From: Methylophilaceae bacterium
Lineage (GTDB): Bacteria; Pseudomonadota; Gammaproteobacteria; Burkholderiales; Methylophilaceae
Assembly (NCBI GenBank): GCA_013141125.1
Contig: JABFRO010000001.1
Span: 496,001 to 560,000 of the forward strand
Length of the DNA stretch: 64,000 nucleotides
Direction: 5' to 3'
A program made the translations under genes and the position numbers. The notes under the pieces are model-generated. The model did not search any database. It was given only the letters and a program-made list of their open reading frames with translations, and was not told the DNA's origin. Positions 47,343 through 58,093 of this stretch are shown here, in pieces; within the stretch, counting starts at the first letter, position 1, and each line of letters starts with the position of its first letter.

Positions 47343-49313
47343 ATGACCATGCAAAAACCTATTCTTGAATTGACCAATATCAATAAGCAATTTCAGGTAG
47401 ATCAGCAAAGCATTCACATCCTCAATAATATCAACCTCGCTATTCAGGCTGGTTCCATGGTGGCAATCGTGGGTGCTTCCGGCTCTGGCAAATCGACACT
47501 GCTCAACATACTCGGCTGCCTGGATCATCCAAGCTCCGGGCATTACCTGGTAGATGGTCGCGACACGGCTTTACTTGATAGCGATGAATTGGCACAGTTA
47601 CGCAGCCGTTATTTTGGCTTTGTTTTTCAGCGTTACCATCTGTTGCCCAATTTATCCGCACTGGAAAATGTCGAAATTCCCGCAATCTACGCAGGCATAC
47701 CAAGCGGCGAGCGCCGTAGCAGCGCTATCAAACTACTCACAAAACTGGGATTGGGCGAACGCATCGCGCATCAACCGCATCAACTTTCCGGCGGCCAGCA
47801 GCAACGTGTAAGTATTGCGCGCGCTTTGCTTAATGGCGGCAAAGTCATTCTGGCCGATGAGCCAACCGGCGCGCTGGATAGCGAAAGCGGTCAGGAGATG
47901 ATGCAGATTCTGCATGAGCTGCATCAGCAAGGCCATACCATCATCATCGTCACGCACGATATGGAGATTGCCTCTCATGCGGAACGCATCATTGAAATCC
48001 GTGATGGCAGCATCATCGGTGATCGCGCCAATATCCGTGAACACATACCATCGCCACCAGACAGCAGGCTATCCGGCACAAACGCCGACAAGCCTCAACC
48101 ATCACGGCAGTCCGGCTTAAAACGTCTGGGCGAAGCGGTGCATATGGCGCGTTTGGCGCTGGCTTCACAACGCCTGCGCACGGCATTGACCATGCTCGGC
48201 ATCATCATCGGCATTGCCTCAGTGGTAGCGATCAATGCTATAGGTGAAGGTGGGCAGCAACACATCAAGGAAACCATAGGCCCGCTCACTTCCAACCGTG
48301 TGGAAATCCGCCGTGGCAGCGGCTGGGGTGATAGTCAGGCACCCGGCATTCATAGCCTGTTGCCAGGTGATGTGGCTTCCATCCAGGCGCAATCCTATGT
48401 GGATAGCGTAACGCCGATGACGCCGGGCAACTTTTCCATTCGCTATGCCAATGCCATTGCCAGCGCAACAGTAACCGGTGTCAGTGAAAGTTTTTTCAAT
48501 GTGCGCGGCATTATAATGGCGCAAGGTCGCAGCTTTAGTGCCGATGATATACAACGCCAGGCGCAGGTCGTCGTCATAGACCAGGAGGCGCGACAAAAGC
48601 TTTTTGAACGTGAACAAAATCCAATTGGCCAAGTCATCATTATTGGCAATGTGCCCTGCACTGTCATCGGCGTAACCAGCCACAAGAGCAAGGATCTGTT
48701 CGCCGCTGCCGGCCCCAACTTGCTTATGCCTTACACCACGGCAGGCATACGGCTGTTCGGCTACCAGCATTTTGATAGCATTACCGTGCGTCTGCGTGAA
48801 GATCAGAACAGCCAGCTCGCCGAAAAAAATCTCAACACCTTGCTATCGTATCGACATGGCTCCAAGGATTTTTTTACCGATAATATGGATACCCTGGCAA
48901 AAGCCTATGAAAAAACCACGCGCTCCATCTCCTTGATGCTGTCTTGGGTAGCCTCTATTGCACTCATGGTAGGTGGCATAGGGGTAATGAATATCATGCT
49001 GGTTTCAGTCACCGAGCGCACACGCGAGATTGGCATCCGCATGGCGGTAGGCGCTCGCCGCTCAGACATCATGCAACAGTTCCTGGTGGAAGCCGTGGTC
49101 ATCTGCTTCATCGGCGGCATACTGGGGTTGCTGCTTGCCTTTTTATCCGGCTATCTGTTTTCCTTATTTGTCGTGGAATGGAAAATGATTTTCACCACCA
49201 ATGCCATTCTGCTGGCATTTGCCTGCTCCACACTGATAGGCATGAGCTTTGGCTATCTGCCTGCGCGCCGCGCATCTCAACTCCACCCCCACGATGCACT
49301 ATCGCGGGATTGA
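47343..49313 (+). CDS. MacB-like ABC transporter (ATPase fused to permease)
   Basis: 656 residues. The N-terminal ABC domain has Walker [10 protein letters not shown] (about 41-49), the signature [15 protein letters not shown] and Walker [14 protein letters not shown]. The permease starts near residue 270 ([19 protein letters not shown]), followed by a large periplasmic domain, and ends with three helices (about 535-645, including [15 protein letters not shown]). This is the MacB topology, four TM segments per subunit. It works with the upstream adaptor and downstream TolC-type protein to expel a substrate from the periplasm. Confidence 0.94.
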   Translation: MTMQKPILELTNINKQFQVDQQSIHILNNINLAIQAGSMVAIVGASGSGKSTLLNILGCLDHPSSGHYLVDGRDTALLDSDELAQLRSRYFGFVFQRYHLLPNLSALENVEIPAIYAGIPSGERRSSAIKLLTKLGLGERIAHQPHQLSGGQQQRVSIARALLNGGKVILADEPTGALDSESGQEMMQILHELHQQGHTIIIVTHDMEIASHAERIIEIRDGSIIGDRANIREHIPSPPDSRLSGTNADKPQPSRQSGLKRLGEAVHMARLALASQRLRTALTMLGIIIGIASVVAINAIGEGGQQHIKETIGPLTSNRVEIRRGSGWGDSQAPGIHSLLPGDVASIQAQSYVDSVTPMTPGNFSIRYANAIASATVTGVSESFFNVRGIIMAQGRSFSADDIQRQAQVVVIDQEARQKLFEREQNPIGQVIIIGNVPCTVIGVTSHKSKDLFAAAGPNLLMPYTTAGIRLFGYQHFDSITVRLREDQNSQLAEKNLNTLLSYRHGSKDFFTDNMDTLAKAYEKTTRSISLMLSWVASIALMVGGIGVMNIMLVSVTERTREIGIRMAVGARRSDIMQQFLVEAVVICFIGGILGLLLAFLSGYLFSLFVVEWKMIFTTNAILLAFACSTLIGMSFGYLPARRASQLHPHDALSRD

Positions 49314-49322
49314 AAGGCCACC

Positions 49323-50717
49323 ATGCGTGATTTCAAGAAAAAAACACTGTTCGGTATGCTGATGCTGGGGCTTATAAGCCTACCCGGCTGTAGCAACCTG
49401 CGTACTCCCATCCACGCGCCCGATGTTGTGATTCCGGCGCAATGGAATACCACCACCGCCGCTGCCAACCCAGAGCAGGAGCTGTGGTGGAAAAACTTTA
49501 ACGACCCCGAGCTGGATGCGTTAATAGATAAAGCACTTAACTCAAACAATGATTTTTCAGCGGCTATCGTGCGAGTGCACCGGGCGCAATTGCAAGCCGG
49601 TCTGGTTGATACCAACCGCACGCCTTTTGTAAGTGCCGGTATTAATAGTCGCATTACTCACGCCTTTGATCCAGCGGCGACTTACCGCTCCAGCGGCATG
49701 GGCTCATCGCTAAGCTATGAGCTGGATTTATGGGGCAAGTTGGCCAGTCAGCGTGATGCCGCGCATTGGGAAGTACAAGCCACCGCTGCCGATTGCCGCA
49801 GCTTCGCCATCTCGCTGCTGGCTACCACCGCACGGCTTTACTGGCAAACTGCCTATCTTAATCAGTTATTATCACTGAACACAGCTGATATTGAATATGC
49901 CGAGAAAACGCTATCGCTGGCCAATGTCAGAAAAAAATCCGGCGCAACTTCGGCCTTATATACTGCAGAAGCAGAGCGCAATCTTGCCCTGCAACGCGCC
50001 TATCGCACCCAGCTGCAACAACAACGCATGGAAACCCGTCACGCGCTGGCTATACTCTTCAACCAGCCACCGCAATCCGAAGTAGTGGATCCTGTCCGTC
50101 TGGCATCCGCCCCGCTGCCGGAAGTCGCGGCAGGCATTCCGGCCGAGATACTCGCCAATCGTCCCGACATGCAAGCCGCTGAATTGCGCCTGCGCGAAAC
50201 CATCGCCAATGTAGATTACACGCGCACTTCGTTTTACCCCACCTTGAGCCTGACCGGCAGCCTGGGCACCTCCAGCACCTCGTTGCTCAGCTTGCTGCAA
50301 AATCCGCTGGGTAGCTTGGGCGCGGGCATTATTTTGCCCTTCATTCAATGGAACACCATGCAGCTTGCGGTGCGCGTTTCCAAAACACAAAATGAAGAAG
50401 CGATTCTAAATTACCGCCAACGCCTCTACACCGCCTTCGCCGAAGTTGAAGATAGCCTGTCTGCGCGTACCCAATTCGGTGCTGAAGAAAAGCACCTGCA
50501 AAACGCCATCGCTCAATCCCGGCGCGCAGAAACCATCGCCCGTACTCGCTACCAAAACGGATACACCGATATTCAACTATGGCTGGATGCACAAGCCGCC
50601 CTGCGCGGTGCAGAACGCTCACTCGCCCTGAATAAATTGAATCAACTGAATAATCAAGTCAATCTGTATAAAGCACTGGGGCTGAGCGCTGGATCAAACC
50701 AGATCCGGTGCAATTAA
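49323..50717 (+). CDS. NodT-type TolC outer-membrane efflux lipoprotein
   Basis: 464 residues. The lipobox LISLPGC (Cys23) shows it is a lipoprotein. It contains two repeated outer-membrane efflux domains, with ELWWKNFNDPELDALIDKAL near the N-terminus and RPDMQAAELRLRETIANVDY in the middle (typical NodT/OprM). It is nine bases after macB and completes a MacA-MacB-TolC system. It converges on glnE, with 20 bases between stop codons. Confidence 0.93.
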   Translation: MRDFKKKTLFGMLMLGLISLPGCSNLRTPIHAPDVVIPAQWNTTTAAANPEQELWWKNFNDPELDALIDKALNSNNDFSAAIVRVHRAQLQAGLVDTNRTPFVSAGINSRITHAFDPAATYRSSGMGSSLSYELDLWGKLASQRDAAHWEVQATAADCRSFAISLLATTARLYWQTAYLNQLLSLNTADIEYAEKTLSLANVRKKSGATSALYTAEAERNLALQRAYRTQLQQQRMETRHALAILFNQPPQSEVVDPVRLASAPLPEVAAGIPAEILANRPDMQAAELRLRETIANVDYTRTSFYPTLSLTGSLGTSSTSLLSLLQNPLGSLGAGIILPFIQWNTMQLAVRVSKTQNEEAILNYRQRLYTAFAEVEDSLSARTQFGAEEKHLQNAIAQSRRAETIARTRYQNGYTDIQLWLDAQAALRGAERSLALNKLNQLNNQVNLYKALGLSAGSNQIRCN

Positions 50718-50737
50718 CCCTTGGCGGAACGCAACAC

Positions 50738-53461
50738 TTACGCCTTAAACACCTCGTTCCATAAATCCTGCACGGCATCAATCTGCACTTGAATATCAGC
50801 AAATGGCACGCGCGCTTTGCCTTCGCCTTGCAAGCGAATGGCGTGTTGCAAGTGCCTAAAATCGCGATAAGCCATTGCTACTGCTTCGGCCTTGTTATCA
50901 TCAATTAAACCCAACTCGCCCAGGATGTTCAGTAGTGCAATATTACCCAGATTTTGCGTCAGTTCAACGTGATCCACGGCATGTAGCAACACCAGGTATT
51001 GCACGATAAATTCCACATCAACGATGCCGCCGCTATCGTGTTTTAGATCAAATAGCGCGCTGTTGTTGGCATGTCCGTCATGCATTTTTTTACGCATATG
51101 GATGACTTCTTCACGCAGCTTTACAGCATCGCGCGGTTGGCGCATGACATCCACGCGAACCTGTTCAAAGGCTGCGCCGATAGCGGCATCACCAGCACAA
51201 AATCTGGCGCGGGTGAGCGCTTGATGCTCCCAAACCCAGGCCTTATTTTGCTGATATTCACGAAATGCGGCCACCGTACTCACCAACAAACCACTGGCAC
51301 CATCCGGCCGCAAGCGCATGTCGGTTTCATATAAATAACCAGCGCCGGTCAAACTGCTTAACCAGTTATTAATCCGCTGGCCCAAGCGCGCATAAACTTC
51401 ACCTGCTTCCGGCGCGTCATCGTCATAGAGAAAAATAATATCCAAATCCGATGCATAGCCCAACTCTTTGCCGCCCAGTTTGCCGTAGCCGATGACAGCG
51501 AATTGCGGCACTTCTCTATGTTTAGCACGTAAGGTTGGCCACAGGGTATCTATGGTTGCCTGCAGAATCAAATCTGCCAGCGCGCTCAAATAATCCGACA
51601 GCTTCACCAGCGGCAATTCTCCGGCAATCTCCTGTGCGGCAAAGCGGAACACGGCCGCATGTTTGAAATGGCGCATCACGTCCATCAGGCGCTCGGTATC
51701 ACCCGCCACGTCATGCAAGCGGCGATTCAGCTCTTCACGCATCGCATCAAAATCCGGCTCAGCATACAGATTGCGCGTATCCAGCAATTCATCCAATAAA
51801 ATCGGGTGTTGCGCCAGATATTGCATCAACCACGGGCTGGCGCTGGCGAGTTTAATCACCAAATTTAAAGCATCAGGATATTCAGCCAGCAACGCCAAAT
51901 AACTGGCGCGCCGGCAAATGCTATCCAATAAGTCCGAAACTCGCATCAGCGTGATTTCCGGCTGCGGCTCTTGTGCTGCCAGCGTAATCAACAGCGGCAT
52001 TAATGTATCAAAGCGTTGACGGCTCAAGTCTGGAAGTTGCCGATATTTGCTGCTGTCTCGCTGGCTTTGCAAGCGACGCAAGGTTTCTTCCGCCTGGCTG
52101 TAGCCCAAAGTTTGCAAATATGAAGCGGCTTCTTGTTGGTCTACGCTGCCTTGCCAGACCGGTTTGGCAATATCATGCGCTGTTTCTGATTTTTCAGGCT
52201 CGCTAAACACTTCAGAAAAATGCTGCTCCACTCTGGTCCGATACTGATCCAACACCGCGCGCAATGCCGACCAATCGGCATAATTCATAGACAAGGCGAT
52301 ACGCGCTTTGGCCTCATCCGTTGTGGGCAGCTCCTGCGTTTGCGCATCCTCCACATATTGCAATCTATGTTCCAGATTGCGCAGAAAAATATAGGCACTG
52401 CTCAGTTCATACACGCTGGCCTCAGGGATTAATTGCTTGGCTTGCAACAAAGGCAACACCGAGAGCGTAGGCCGAATCTGCAAGCTAATATCCTGCCCGC
52501 CGCGTATCAGCTGAAACACTTGTGCGATAAACTCAATCTCACGAATGCCGCCGCGCCCCAGCTTGATGTTGTCTTGCATACCCTTGCGGTTCACATCGTC
52601 GTGAATTTTAATTTTCAGGTCACGCATGGATTCAAACGCGCCATAATCCAGATATTTGCGAAACACAAAAGGCCGCAATAATTGGGCAAGGTTATCGCCC
52701 TCACCCGCAATCACACGGCCTTTGATCCAGGCATAGCGCTCCCACTCGCGCCCCTGCGTTTGATAATATTCTTCCAGCATGGCAAAGCTGCACGCCAGCG
52801 GCCCTTCCGAGCCATAAGGCCGCAACCGCATATCCACACGAAACACAAAGCCGTCCTCCGTTACTTCATCAATCGCCGCGATCAGCTTTTTGGCCAAGCG
52901 GATAAAGAAATCGTGATTGCTTAATGATTTCTTGCCATCGGTATCGCCATCTTCTTCGTAGGCAAAAATCAGATCAATATCGGACGACACATTCAGTTCG
53001 CCCCCACCCAGCTTGCCCATGCCAACCACCAGCAACTCCTGCCTGCCACCACCCTCGCCTATCGCCGAGCCATAACTGGCTTCCAACCAAGGAGTGAGAT
53101 GCTGCAAGGCAAACTGCACAGCCACCCCCGCCAGCACGCTCATGCTCTGCATCACTTCTTGCAAATCCGCCAAGCCATTCAAATCACGCGCAATCACCCG
53201 CAACATCACCCGTTGGCGCAGCTTGCGCAATGCGCGTTTGAGTGCAGGCTCATCGGTAATGGTTTGTTCTTGCAGAAAGCCGCGCATGGCCTGTTCTAAA
53301 AATGGCTGATGCAGGCTTTGCATTAAATCCGGCAACAACAGACTATCGCTAGCCAACAAGCGCCGGAAATAGCCGCTACAATCAGCGGCGTGGCGGATAT
53401 AAGCCGCATCAGGCGTTAATGAATCGGTGTTATCTTCAAGTATTTGGGCTAATGTAAGCAT
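50738..53461 (-). CDS. glnE: Glutamine synthetase adenylyltransferase
   Basis: 907 residues, full length for the bifunctional enzyme that adenylylates and deadenylylates GlnA in nitrogen control. Two nucleotidyltransferase domains are visible: the N-terminal one with GMGKLGGGELNVSSDIDLIF (about 152-171) and the C-terminal one with GYGKLGGKELGYASDLDIIF (about 656-675). Each has the G-S-x-D-x-D type metal site. The start at 53461 is 113 bases from the divergent aldehyde dehydrogenase gene. Confidence 0.96.
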   Translation of the reverse strand: MLTLAQILEDNTDSLTPDAAYIRHAADCSGYFRRLLASDSLLLPDLMQSLHQPFLEQAMRGFLQEQTITDEPALKRALRKLRQRVMLRVIARDLNGLADLQEVMQSMSVLAGVAVQFALQHLTPWLEASYGSAIGEGGGRQELLVVGMGKLGGGELNVSSDIDLIFAYEEDGDTDGKKSLSNHDFFIRLAKKLIAAIDEVTEDGFVFRVDMRLRPYGSEGPLACSFAMLEEYYQTQGREWERYAWIKGRVIAGEGDNLAQLLRPFVFRKYLDYGAFESMRDLKIKIHDDVNRKGMQDNIKLGRGGIREIEFIAQVFQLIRGGQDISLQIRPTLSVLPLLQAKQLIPEASVYELSSAYIFLRNLEHRLQYVEDAQTQELPTTDEAKARIALSMNYADWSALRAVLDQYRTRVEQHFSEVFSEPEKSETAHDIAKPVWQGSVDQQEAASYLQTLGYSQAEETLRRLQSQRDSSKYRQLPDLSRQRFDTLMPLLITLAAQEPQPEITLMRVSDLLDSICRRASYLALLAEYPDALNLVIKLASASPWLMQYLAQHPILLDELLDTRNLYAEPDFDAMREELNRRLHDVAGDTERLMDVMRHFKHAAVFRFAAQEIAGELPLVKLSDYLSALADLILQATIDTLWPTLRAKHREVPQFAVIGYGKLGGKELGYASDLDIIFLYDDDAPEAGEVYARLGQRINNWLSSLTGAGYLYETDMRLRPDGASGLLVSTVAAFREYQQNKAWVWEHQALTRARFCAGDAAIGAAFEQVRVDVMRQPRDAVKLREEVIHMRKKMHDGHANNSALFDLKHDSGGIVDVEFIVQYLVLLHAVDHVELTQNLGNIALLNILGELGLIDDNKAEAVAMAYRDFRHLQHAIRLQGEGKARVPFADIQVQIDAVQDLWNEVFKA

Positions 53462-53574
53462 GTGTGTGGTGCTGGTAATGAGTGATGCTATGATTATAGA
53501 TAGGCTTTTACACTTAGTCTCAATCAGTCACTTAAAGTGAACAGATTTAATCTTAATCCTATCAGGAGAACACC

Positions 53575-55095
53575 ATGCTCTATATCGCCCCCAATCAGCC
53601 CAATAGCAAAGTCCAGTTTAAAGCGCGTTACGGCAATTTTATTGGCGGGCTATGGGTTGCTCCGGTTAAAGGCCAGTATTTTGATAATTTAAGCCCGATC
53701 AACGGTGAAGTATTTTGTGAAATTCCGCGTTCTTCCGCTGAAGATGTAGAGCTGGCGCTGGATGCGGCTCATGCGGCAAAGGATGCCTGGGGCAAAACCT
53801 CGGTCACCGCGCGCTCTAATCTGTTATTGAAAATCGCCGACCGCCTGGAGGCCAATCTTGAAGTATTAGCGGTGGCGGAAACCTGGGATAACGGCAAACC
53901 CATCCGTGAAACACTGGCTGCGGATGTGCCTTTGGCAGTCGATCATTTTCGCTATTTTGCCGGTTGCATACGCGCGCAGGAAGGCTCCATAGGCGAGATT
54001 GACGACAACACCGTGGCGTATCATTTTCATGAGCCACTGGGCGTGGTTGGCCAGATCATTCCGTGGAATTTCCCCTTGCTCATGGCGTGCTGGAAACTGG
54101 CTCCCGCGCTGGCCGCAGGCAACTGTGTGGTGATGAAACCCGCCGAGCAAACGCCTGCTTCTATTTTAATAATGATGGAATTGATTGCCGATTTGTTGCC
54201 TGCTGGCGTAATTAATATCGTCAATGGCTTGGGTGCGGAGGCTGGTCAGGCTCTGGCCACCAGCAAGCGTATCGCCAAAATCGCCTTCACCGGCTCCACG
54301 CCTGTCGGCTCACACATTTTAAAATGCGCGGCGGAAAACATTATTCCTTCCACTGTTGAGCTGGGCGGCAAATCGCCCAATATTTTCTTTGAAGATGTGC
54401 TGAATCAGGAAGATGCCTTTGTCAGCAAATGTGTAGAAGGCGCGGTATTGGCCTTTTTCAATCAGGGCGAAGTCTGTACCTGTCCATCGCGTCTATTAAT
54501 TCAGGAATCCATCTACGATGAATTTATCGCCAAAGTGATTGCGCGCGCGAAAGAAATCAAACGCGGTCATCCTCTGGATACGGAAACCATGGTCGGCGCG
54601 CAAGCCTCCAAGCAACAATTTGACAAAATCCTGAGCTATATCGAAATCGGCAAAAACGAAGGTGCTGAAGTTTTAACCGGAGGGAAAATTGCAACAGTTG
54701 GTGAGAATCTAACGGGTGGTTTTTATATCGAGCCTACCGTTATGAAAGGTCACAATAAAATGCGCATCTTTCAGGAAGAAATTTTTGGCCCGGTGATTGC
54801 CGTCACCACCTTCAAGGATGAAGCCGAAGCGCTGGCGCTTGCCAATGATACCGAGTTCGGTCTGGGCGCCGGCCTGTGGACACGCGACATGAACCGCGCT
54901 TACCGCATGGGACGCGGCATTCAGGCTGGTCGCGTATGGACGAACTGTTATCATCATTACCCCGCCCACGCCGCATTCGGCGGCTATAAAAAATCTGGCG
55001 TAGGCCGTGAAAACCACAAAATGATGCTCGATCACTATCAGCAAACCAAAAACCTGCTGGTCAGCTACGATGTTAATCCGCTAGGGTTTTTCTAG
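53575..55095 (+). CDS. NAD-dependent aldehyde dehydrogenase (ExaC/AcoD-like)
   Basis: 506 residues, ATG at 53575 with AGGAGAACACC upstream. Motifs: [20 protein letters not shown], the catalytic base in [12 protein letters not shown], and the nucleophile in [13 protein letters not shown] (active-site cysteine pair CTC). ASKQ and the PTVM...[10 protein letters not shown] stretch are standard. The closest known branch is acetaldehyde dehydrogenase (ExaC, AcoD). The acetyl-CoA synthetase gene follows 110 bases later, suggesting acetaldehyde to acetate to acetyl-CoA. Confidence 0.93.
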   Translation: MLYIAPNQPNSKVQFKARYGNFIGGLWVAPVKGQYFDNLSPINGEVFCEIPRSSAEDVELALDAAHAAKDAWGKTSVTARSNLLLKIADRLEANLEVLAVAETWDNGKPIRETLAADVPLAVDHFRYFAGCIRAQEGSIGEIDDNTVAYHFHEPLGVVGQIIPWNFPLLMACWKLAPALAAGNCVVMKPAEQTPASILIMMELIADLLPAGVINIVNGLGAEAGQALATSKRIAKIAFTGSTPVGSHILKCAAENIIPSTVELGGKSPNIFFEDVLNQEDAFVSKCVEGAVLAFFNQGEVCTCPSRLLIQESIYDEFIAKVIARAKEIKRGHPLDTETMVGAQASKQQFDKILSYIEIGKNEGAEVLTGGKIATVGENLTGGFYIEPTVMKGHNKMRIFQEEIFGPVIAVTTFKDEAEALALANDTEFGLGAGLWTRDMNRAYRMGRGIQAGRVWTNCYHHYPAHAAFGGYKKSGVGRENHKMMLDHYQQTKNLLVSYDVNPLGFF

Positions 55096-55204
55096 TGGCG
55101 TTTCCCCCAGCCTGAAATTAAAAAAGCAGGCTGCGTTTTACGCACATTGATTGTTAAATAGTATTTCTTGTGATGAATAAATTAATAAAGTTGAAGGAGC
55201 CACC

Positions 55205-57166
55205 ATGTCGTCGATTGAATCCATATTGACCGAAACCCGCGTTTTTCCACCCAGCGAGCAATTCAAACTGGCTGCCAATGTTTCCGGGCTGGAGGCCTAC
55301 CGCGCCTTGTGCCAACAGGCAGAACAGGATTACACCGCTTTCTGGGCTAATCTGGCACGCACGGAAATTGATTGGCACCAGCCATTCACGCAAACTCTGG
55401 ATGAAGCCAACGCCCCTTTTTACCGCTGGTTTTACGATGGCGAATTAAACGCTTCCTACAACTGTCTGGATAGGCACTTGGCCACGCACGGTGATAAAAC
55501 CGCGATCATTTTTGAGGCCGATGATGGCACGGTGACCCGCATCACCTATCAGCAACTACACCAGCGTGTATGCCGTTTTGCCAATGCCCTGAAAAGGCAA
55601 AATATCAGCTTGGGTGACCGCGTGATTATCTATATGCCCATGAGCATAGAGGCCGTTATCGCCATGCAAGCCTGCGCACGCATAGGCGCGATTCACTCCG
55701 TGGTGTTCGGCGGCTTCTCGGCCAAAAGCCTGCACGAGCGCATTGCCGATGTAGGCGCAAAACTGGTCATTACAGCCGATGGTGGGTTGCGCGGCGGCAG
55801 AACAGTTCCGTTAAAAACTGCCGTGGATGAAGCGTTAACATTGGGCGCTGAAGCCGTGGAAAAGGTTATTGTTTACCAACGCTCGCATGACGATGTGCAT
55901 TGGCAAACAGGCCGTGATCTGTGGTGGCACGAGCTGGAAAACGCCGAATCCGACGAATGCGAACCGACCTGGGTCAATGCCGAGCATCCCCTGTTCATCC
56001 TTTATACCTCCGGCTCCACCGGCAAACCAAAAGGTGTGCAGCATTCCACCGGCGGTTATCTGCTGGGCGCAATTACCAGTATCAACTGGGTTTTTGACTA
56101 TAAAGACAGCGACGTTTTCTGGTGCACCGCCGATGTCGGCTGGATCACCGGCCACAGCTATGTCGCCTATGGGCCGCTGGCCGTGGGTGGCACCCAGGTT
56201 GTGTTTGAAGGCATCCCCACCTATCCCGATGCCGGGCGTTTCTGGCAGATGATAGAAAAGCACAAGGTCAGCGTGTTCTACACCGCACCGACTGCCATTC
56301 GTTCATTGATTAAACTCGGCGGCGATTTGCCCAAGCAATACGATCTTTCCAGCCTGCGCCTGCTCGGCACAGTGGGCGAACCCATCAACCCGGAAGCCTG
56401 GATGTGGTATCACGAAGTGGTCGGCCAGGAACGCTGCCCGATTGTCGATACCTGGTGGCAAACCGAAACTGGCGCGCACATGATCGCGCCCTTACCGGGA
56501 GCGATTGCCACCAAACCCGGCTCCTGCACCACGCCGCTGCCCGGCACTCTGATGGACATCGTGCAGGAAGACGGCAGCCCAGTCATCGGCACCGGCGGCG
56601 GTCTGCTGGTAGTCAAAAAGCCCTGGCCCTCCATGATACGTACCATCTGGGGCGATGCAGCGCGCTTCAAACGGGCGTACTTCCCTGAAGAATTGAATGG
56701 CCTCTACCTCGCCGGAGATTCCGCTCACCGCGACGCTGACGGCTATTTCTGGATCATGGGGCGCATAGACGACGTGCTCAACGTCTCCGGCCACCGTTTG
56801 GGCACCATGGAAATCGAATCCGCGCTGGTCGCCAACCCGCTGGTCGCCGAAGCCGCTGTGGTCGGCAAACCACACGCCATCAAAGGGGAAGCCATCGTCG
56901 CCTATGTCGTACTCAAAGGCCACAGACCGGAAGGCGAAGCCGCCAAAAAAATCGTCGCCGAACTGCGCGACTGGGTAGGCCAGCAAATCGGACCGATTGC
57001 AAAACCGGATGAAATCCGCTTCGGCGACAACCTGCCCAAAACCCGCTCCGGCAAAATCATGCGCCGATTGCTGCGTTCACTGGCAAAAGGCGAAGAGATT
57101 ACCTCGGATATTTCCACGCTGGATAACCCGGCGATATTGGAACAACTGAAACAGGCGGTGAGTTGA
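55205..57166 (+). CDS. acs: Acetyl-CoA synthetase (AMP-forming)
   Basis: 653 residues, ATG at 55205 with GAAGGAGCCACC upstream, a strong ribosome site. The adenylate motif is [15 protein letters not shown] (about 265-279); [12 protein letters not shown] is the core region, and the C-terminal [10 protein letters not shown] contains the catalytic lysine that protein acetylation regulates in Salmonella. It activates acetate via acetyl-AMP. A propionyl preference cannot be excluded, although length and sequence favour acetate. Confidence 0.93.
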   Translation: MSSIESILTETRVFPPSEQFKLAANVSGLEAYRALCQQAEQDYTAFWANLARTEIDWHQPFTQTLDEANAPFYRWFYDGELNASYNCLDRHLATHGDKTAIIFEADDGTVTRITYQQLHQRVCRFANALKRQNISLGDRVIIYMPMSIEAVIAMQACARIGAIHSVVFGGFSAKSLHERIADVGAKLVITADGGLRGGRTVPLKTAVDEALTLGAEAVEKVIVYQRSHDDVHWQTGRDLWWHELENAESDECEPTWVNAEHPLFILYTSGSTGKPKGVQHSTGGYLLGAITSINWVFDYKDSDVFWCTADVGWITGHSYVAYGPLAVGGTQVVFEGIPTYPDAGRFWQMIEKHKVSVFYTAPTAIRSLIKLGGDLPKQYDLSSLRLLGTVGEPINPEAWMWYHEVVGQERCPIVDTWWQTETGAHMIAPLPGAIATKPGSCTTPLPGTLMDIVQEDGSPVIGTGGGLLVVKKPWPSMIRTIWGDAARFKRAYFPEELNGLYLAGDSAHRDADGYFWIMGRIDDVLNVSGHRLGTMEIESALVANPLVAEAAVVGKPHAIKGEAIVAYVVLKGHRPEGEAAKKIVAELRDWVGQQIGPIAKPDEIRFGDNLPKTRSGKIMRRLLRSLAKGEEITSDISTLDNPAILEQLKQAVS

Positions 57167-57211
57167 GGATGATTAAACCAACCCTTATGCGATAAAATCG
57201 CCACTTGCTCC

Positions 57212-57272
57212 CATTAACAAACTGCCCCAATAAAAGATTAAGTTCTTATTTGGGGTCTACATTACGTTGGGC
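57212..57272 (+). repeat. Integron attC-like site A
   Basis: A hairpin with arms CCCCAATAA (57225) and TTATTTGGGG (57246), one unpaired base, ends in TCTACATTACGTTGGGC. The GTTGGGC at 57266 is the attC core site GTTRRRY, followed directly by the DUF2726 cassette. The opposite core (CATTAAC at 57212) is degenerate. The layout matches attC, and the extrahelical base is a typical feature. It lies 45 bases after acs and marks the left edge of the cassette cluster. Confidence 0.55.
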
Positions 57273-57299
57273 AACTCAAAATCAGGGGAATGAAAAATA

Positions 57300-57779
57300 A
57301 TGGGTTCTATTTTTTTACTGTTAGTTTTAGTCGTTGTTGTTATCGCCGCTCTTGCATTCCTCAAAGCAAAATCACAAGGTAGTTCAGGTAGCGAAGTTTG
57401 GCCTTTTTATGCAAAAAAGCCACTTTCACAACCTGAGCAAATTTTATATTTCCGCCTTATTGAGGCGCTTCCTGAGCATATTATTTTGGCTCAGGTTCAA
57501 CTTTCACGCTTTTTAGGTGTTAAGAAAGGTCACAACTACCAATCTTGGTCAAACCGCATCAACCGAATGAGCGCAGATTTTATAGTGTGCAACAAAGACT
57601 CTTCTATTGTCGCCGTAATTGAACTTGACGATGCCACACACCAAAAACCCGACAGGCAAGCGGCTGATGCAAAAAAGGATAAAGCATTGGATGCAGCAGA
57701 AATCAAAATCATTCGCTGGCAAGCCAAGCCTATGCCAGACGTTTCCGCTATTAAGGCTGCGTTACTGCCCAACGATTGA
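57300..57779 (+). CDS. DUF2726-domain protein (integron cassette gene)
   Basis: 159 residues, ATG at 57300. An N-terminal membrane helix (about 3-22) is followed by a cytoplasmic DUF2726 domain: EQILYFRLIEALPEHIILAQ, the central SADFIVCNKDSSIVAVIELD, and DKALDAAEIKIIRW. The I-x-x-V-I-E-L-D-x-x-x-H pattern resembles a restriction-endonuclease-like fold, but no nuclease activity is shown. It lies between attC-like sites, so it is a mobile gene cassette. Its stop codon is inside the following attC (CCCAACGATTGA), which is common in cassettes. Confidence 0.85.
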   Translation: MGSIFLLLVLVVVVIAALAFLKAKSQGSSGSEVWPFYAKKPLSQPEQILYFRLIEALPEHIILAQVQLSRFLGVKKGHNYQSWSNRINRMSADFIVCNKDSSIVAVIELDDATHQKPDRQAADAKKDKALDAAEIKIIRWQAKPMPDVSAIKAALLPND

Positions 57780-57905
57780 GGTTAGCACAGTAGGTTGGGC
57801 TGAATGCAATGAAGCCCAACAATAACGATGCCATAAATGTTGGGCTTCGCTAGCGCTCTGCCCAACCTACCGCGCTGGAGCTTTTGGTTGGCGCGGTGAA
57901 CCTCA
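57767..57905 (+). repeat. attC site B, interrupted by a palindromic element
   Basis: GCCCAAC (57767) followed by GATTGAGGTTAGCAC is nearly the same as the start of attC D at 58618. The complementary arm GTGAACCTCA sits at 57896-57905, so TGAGGTT and AACCTCA can pair. Between the arms an 81-base palindromic repeat has been inserted. The expected 3' core GTTRRRY is not found at its proper place, so the site is probably dead. Confidence 0.55.
57790..57870. repeat. 81-base palindromic repeat element (REP/MITE-like)
   Basis: Perfect 11-base terminal inverted repeats GTAGGTTGGGC (57790) and GCCCAACCTAC (ending 57870), with a nested perfect pair GAAGCCCAAC (57811) and GTTGGGCTTC (57839). Similar GTAGGTTGGGC...GCCCAACCTAC elements are dispersed in many proteobacterial genomes. 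It splits attC B. The GTTGGGC motif inside coincides with the integron core consensus, which may be chance. Confidence 0.7.
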
Positions 57906-57976
57906 AACTTATGGGTATGAACATCCGTGACGGCATCAAAATGAGAGGGAGGTTTCGTGCTACGCAAAAAAATTCG

Positions 57977-58046
57977 CTCTAACTCGGCAGTCCACACGGA
58001 CGCTGCGTGATAGAGCCGCGCAGCGTCCGTGACTTTTACGTTGGGC
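57977..58046 (+). repeat. Integron attC-like site C
   Basis: A perfect 13-base-pair stem (CACGGACGCTGCG at 57995, CGCAGCGTCCGTG at 58019, 11-base loop) is followed by ACTTTTACGTTGGGC with core GTTGGGC at 58040-58046. The 5' side CTCTAAC (57977) is the degenerate opposite core. The spacing is that of attC sites. It separates the DUF2726 cassette from the MgtC-like cassette. Confidence 0.7.
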
Positions 58047-58093
58047 GGCCTCGTGAGAAGCTCGGATGAAGTACCGGAAAACGAGAATTGACT

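Noticed and set aside
57790-57870. Counting each GTTGGGC in the palindromic element as an attC core
   Set aside because: They belong to a symmetric dispersed repeat with its own terminal inverted repeats and are not spaced as attC arms.
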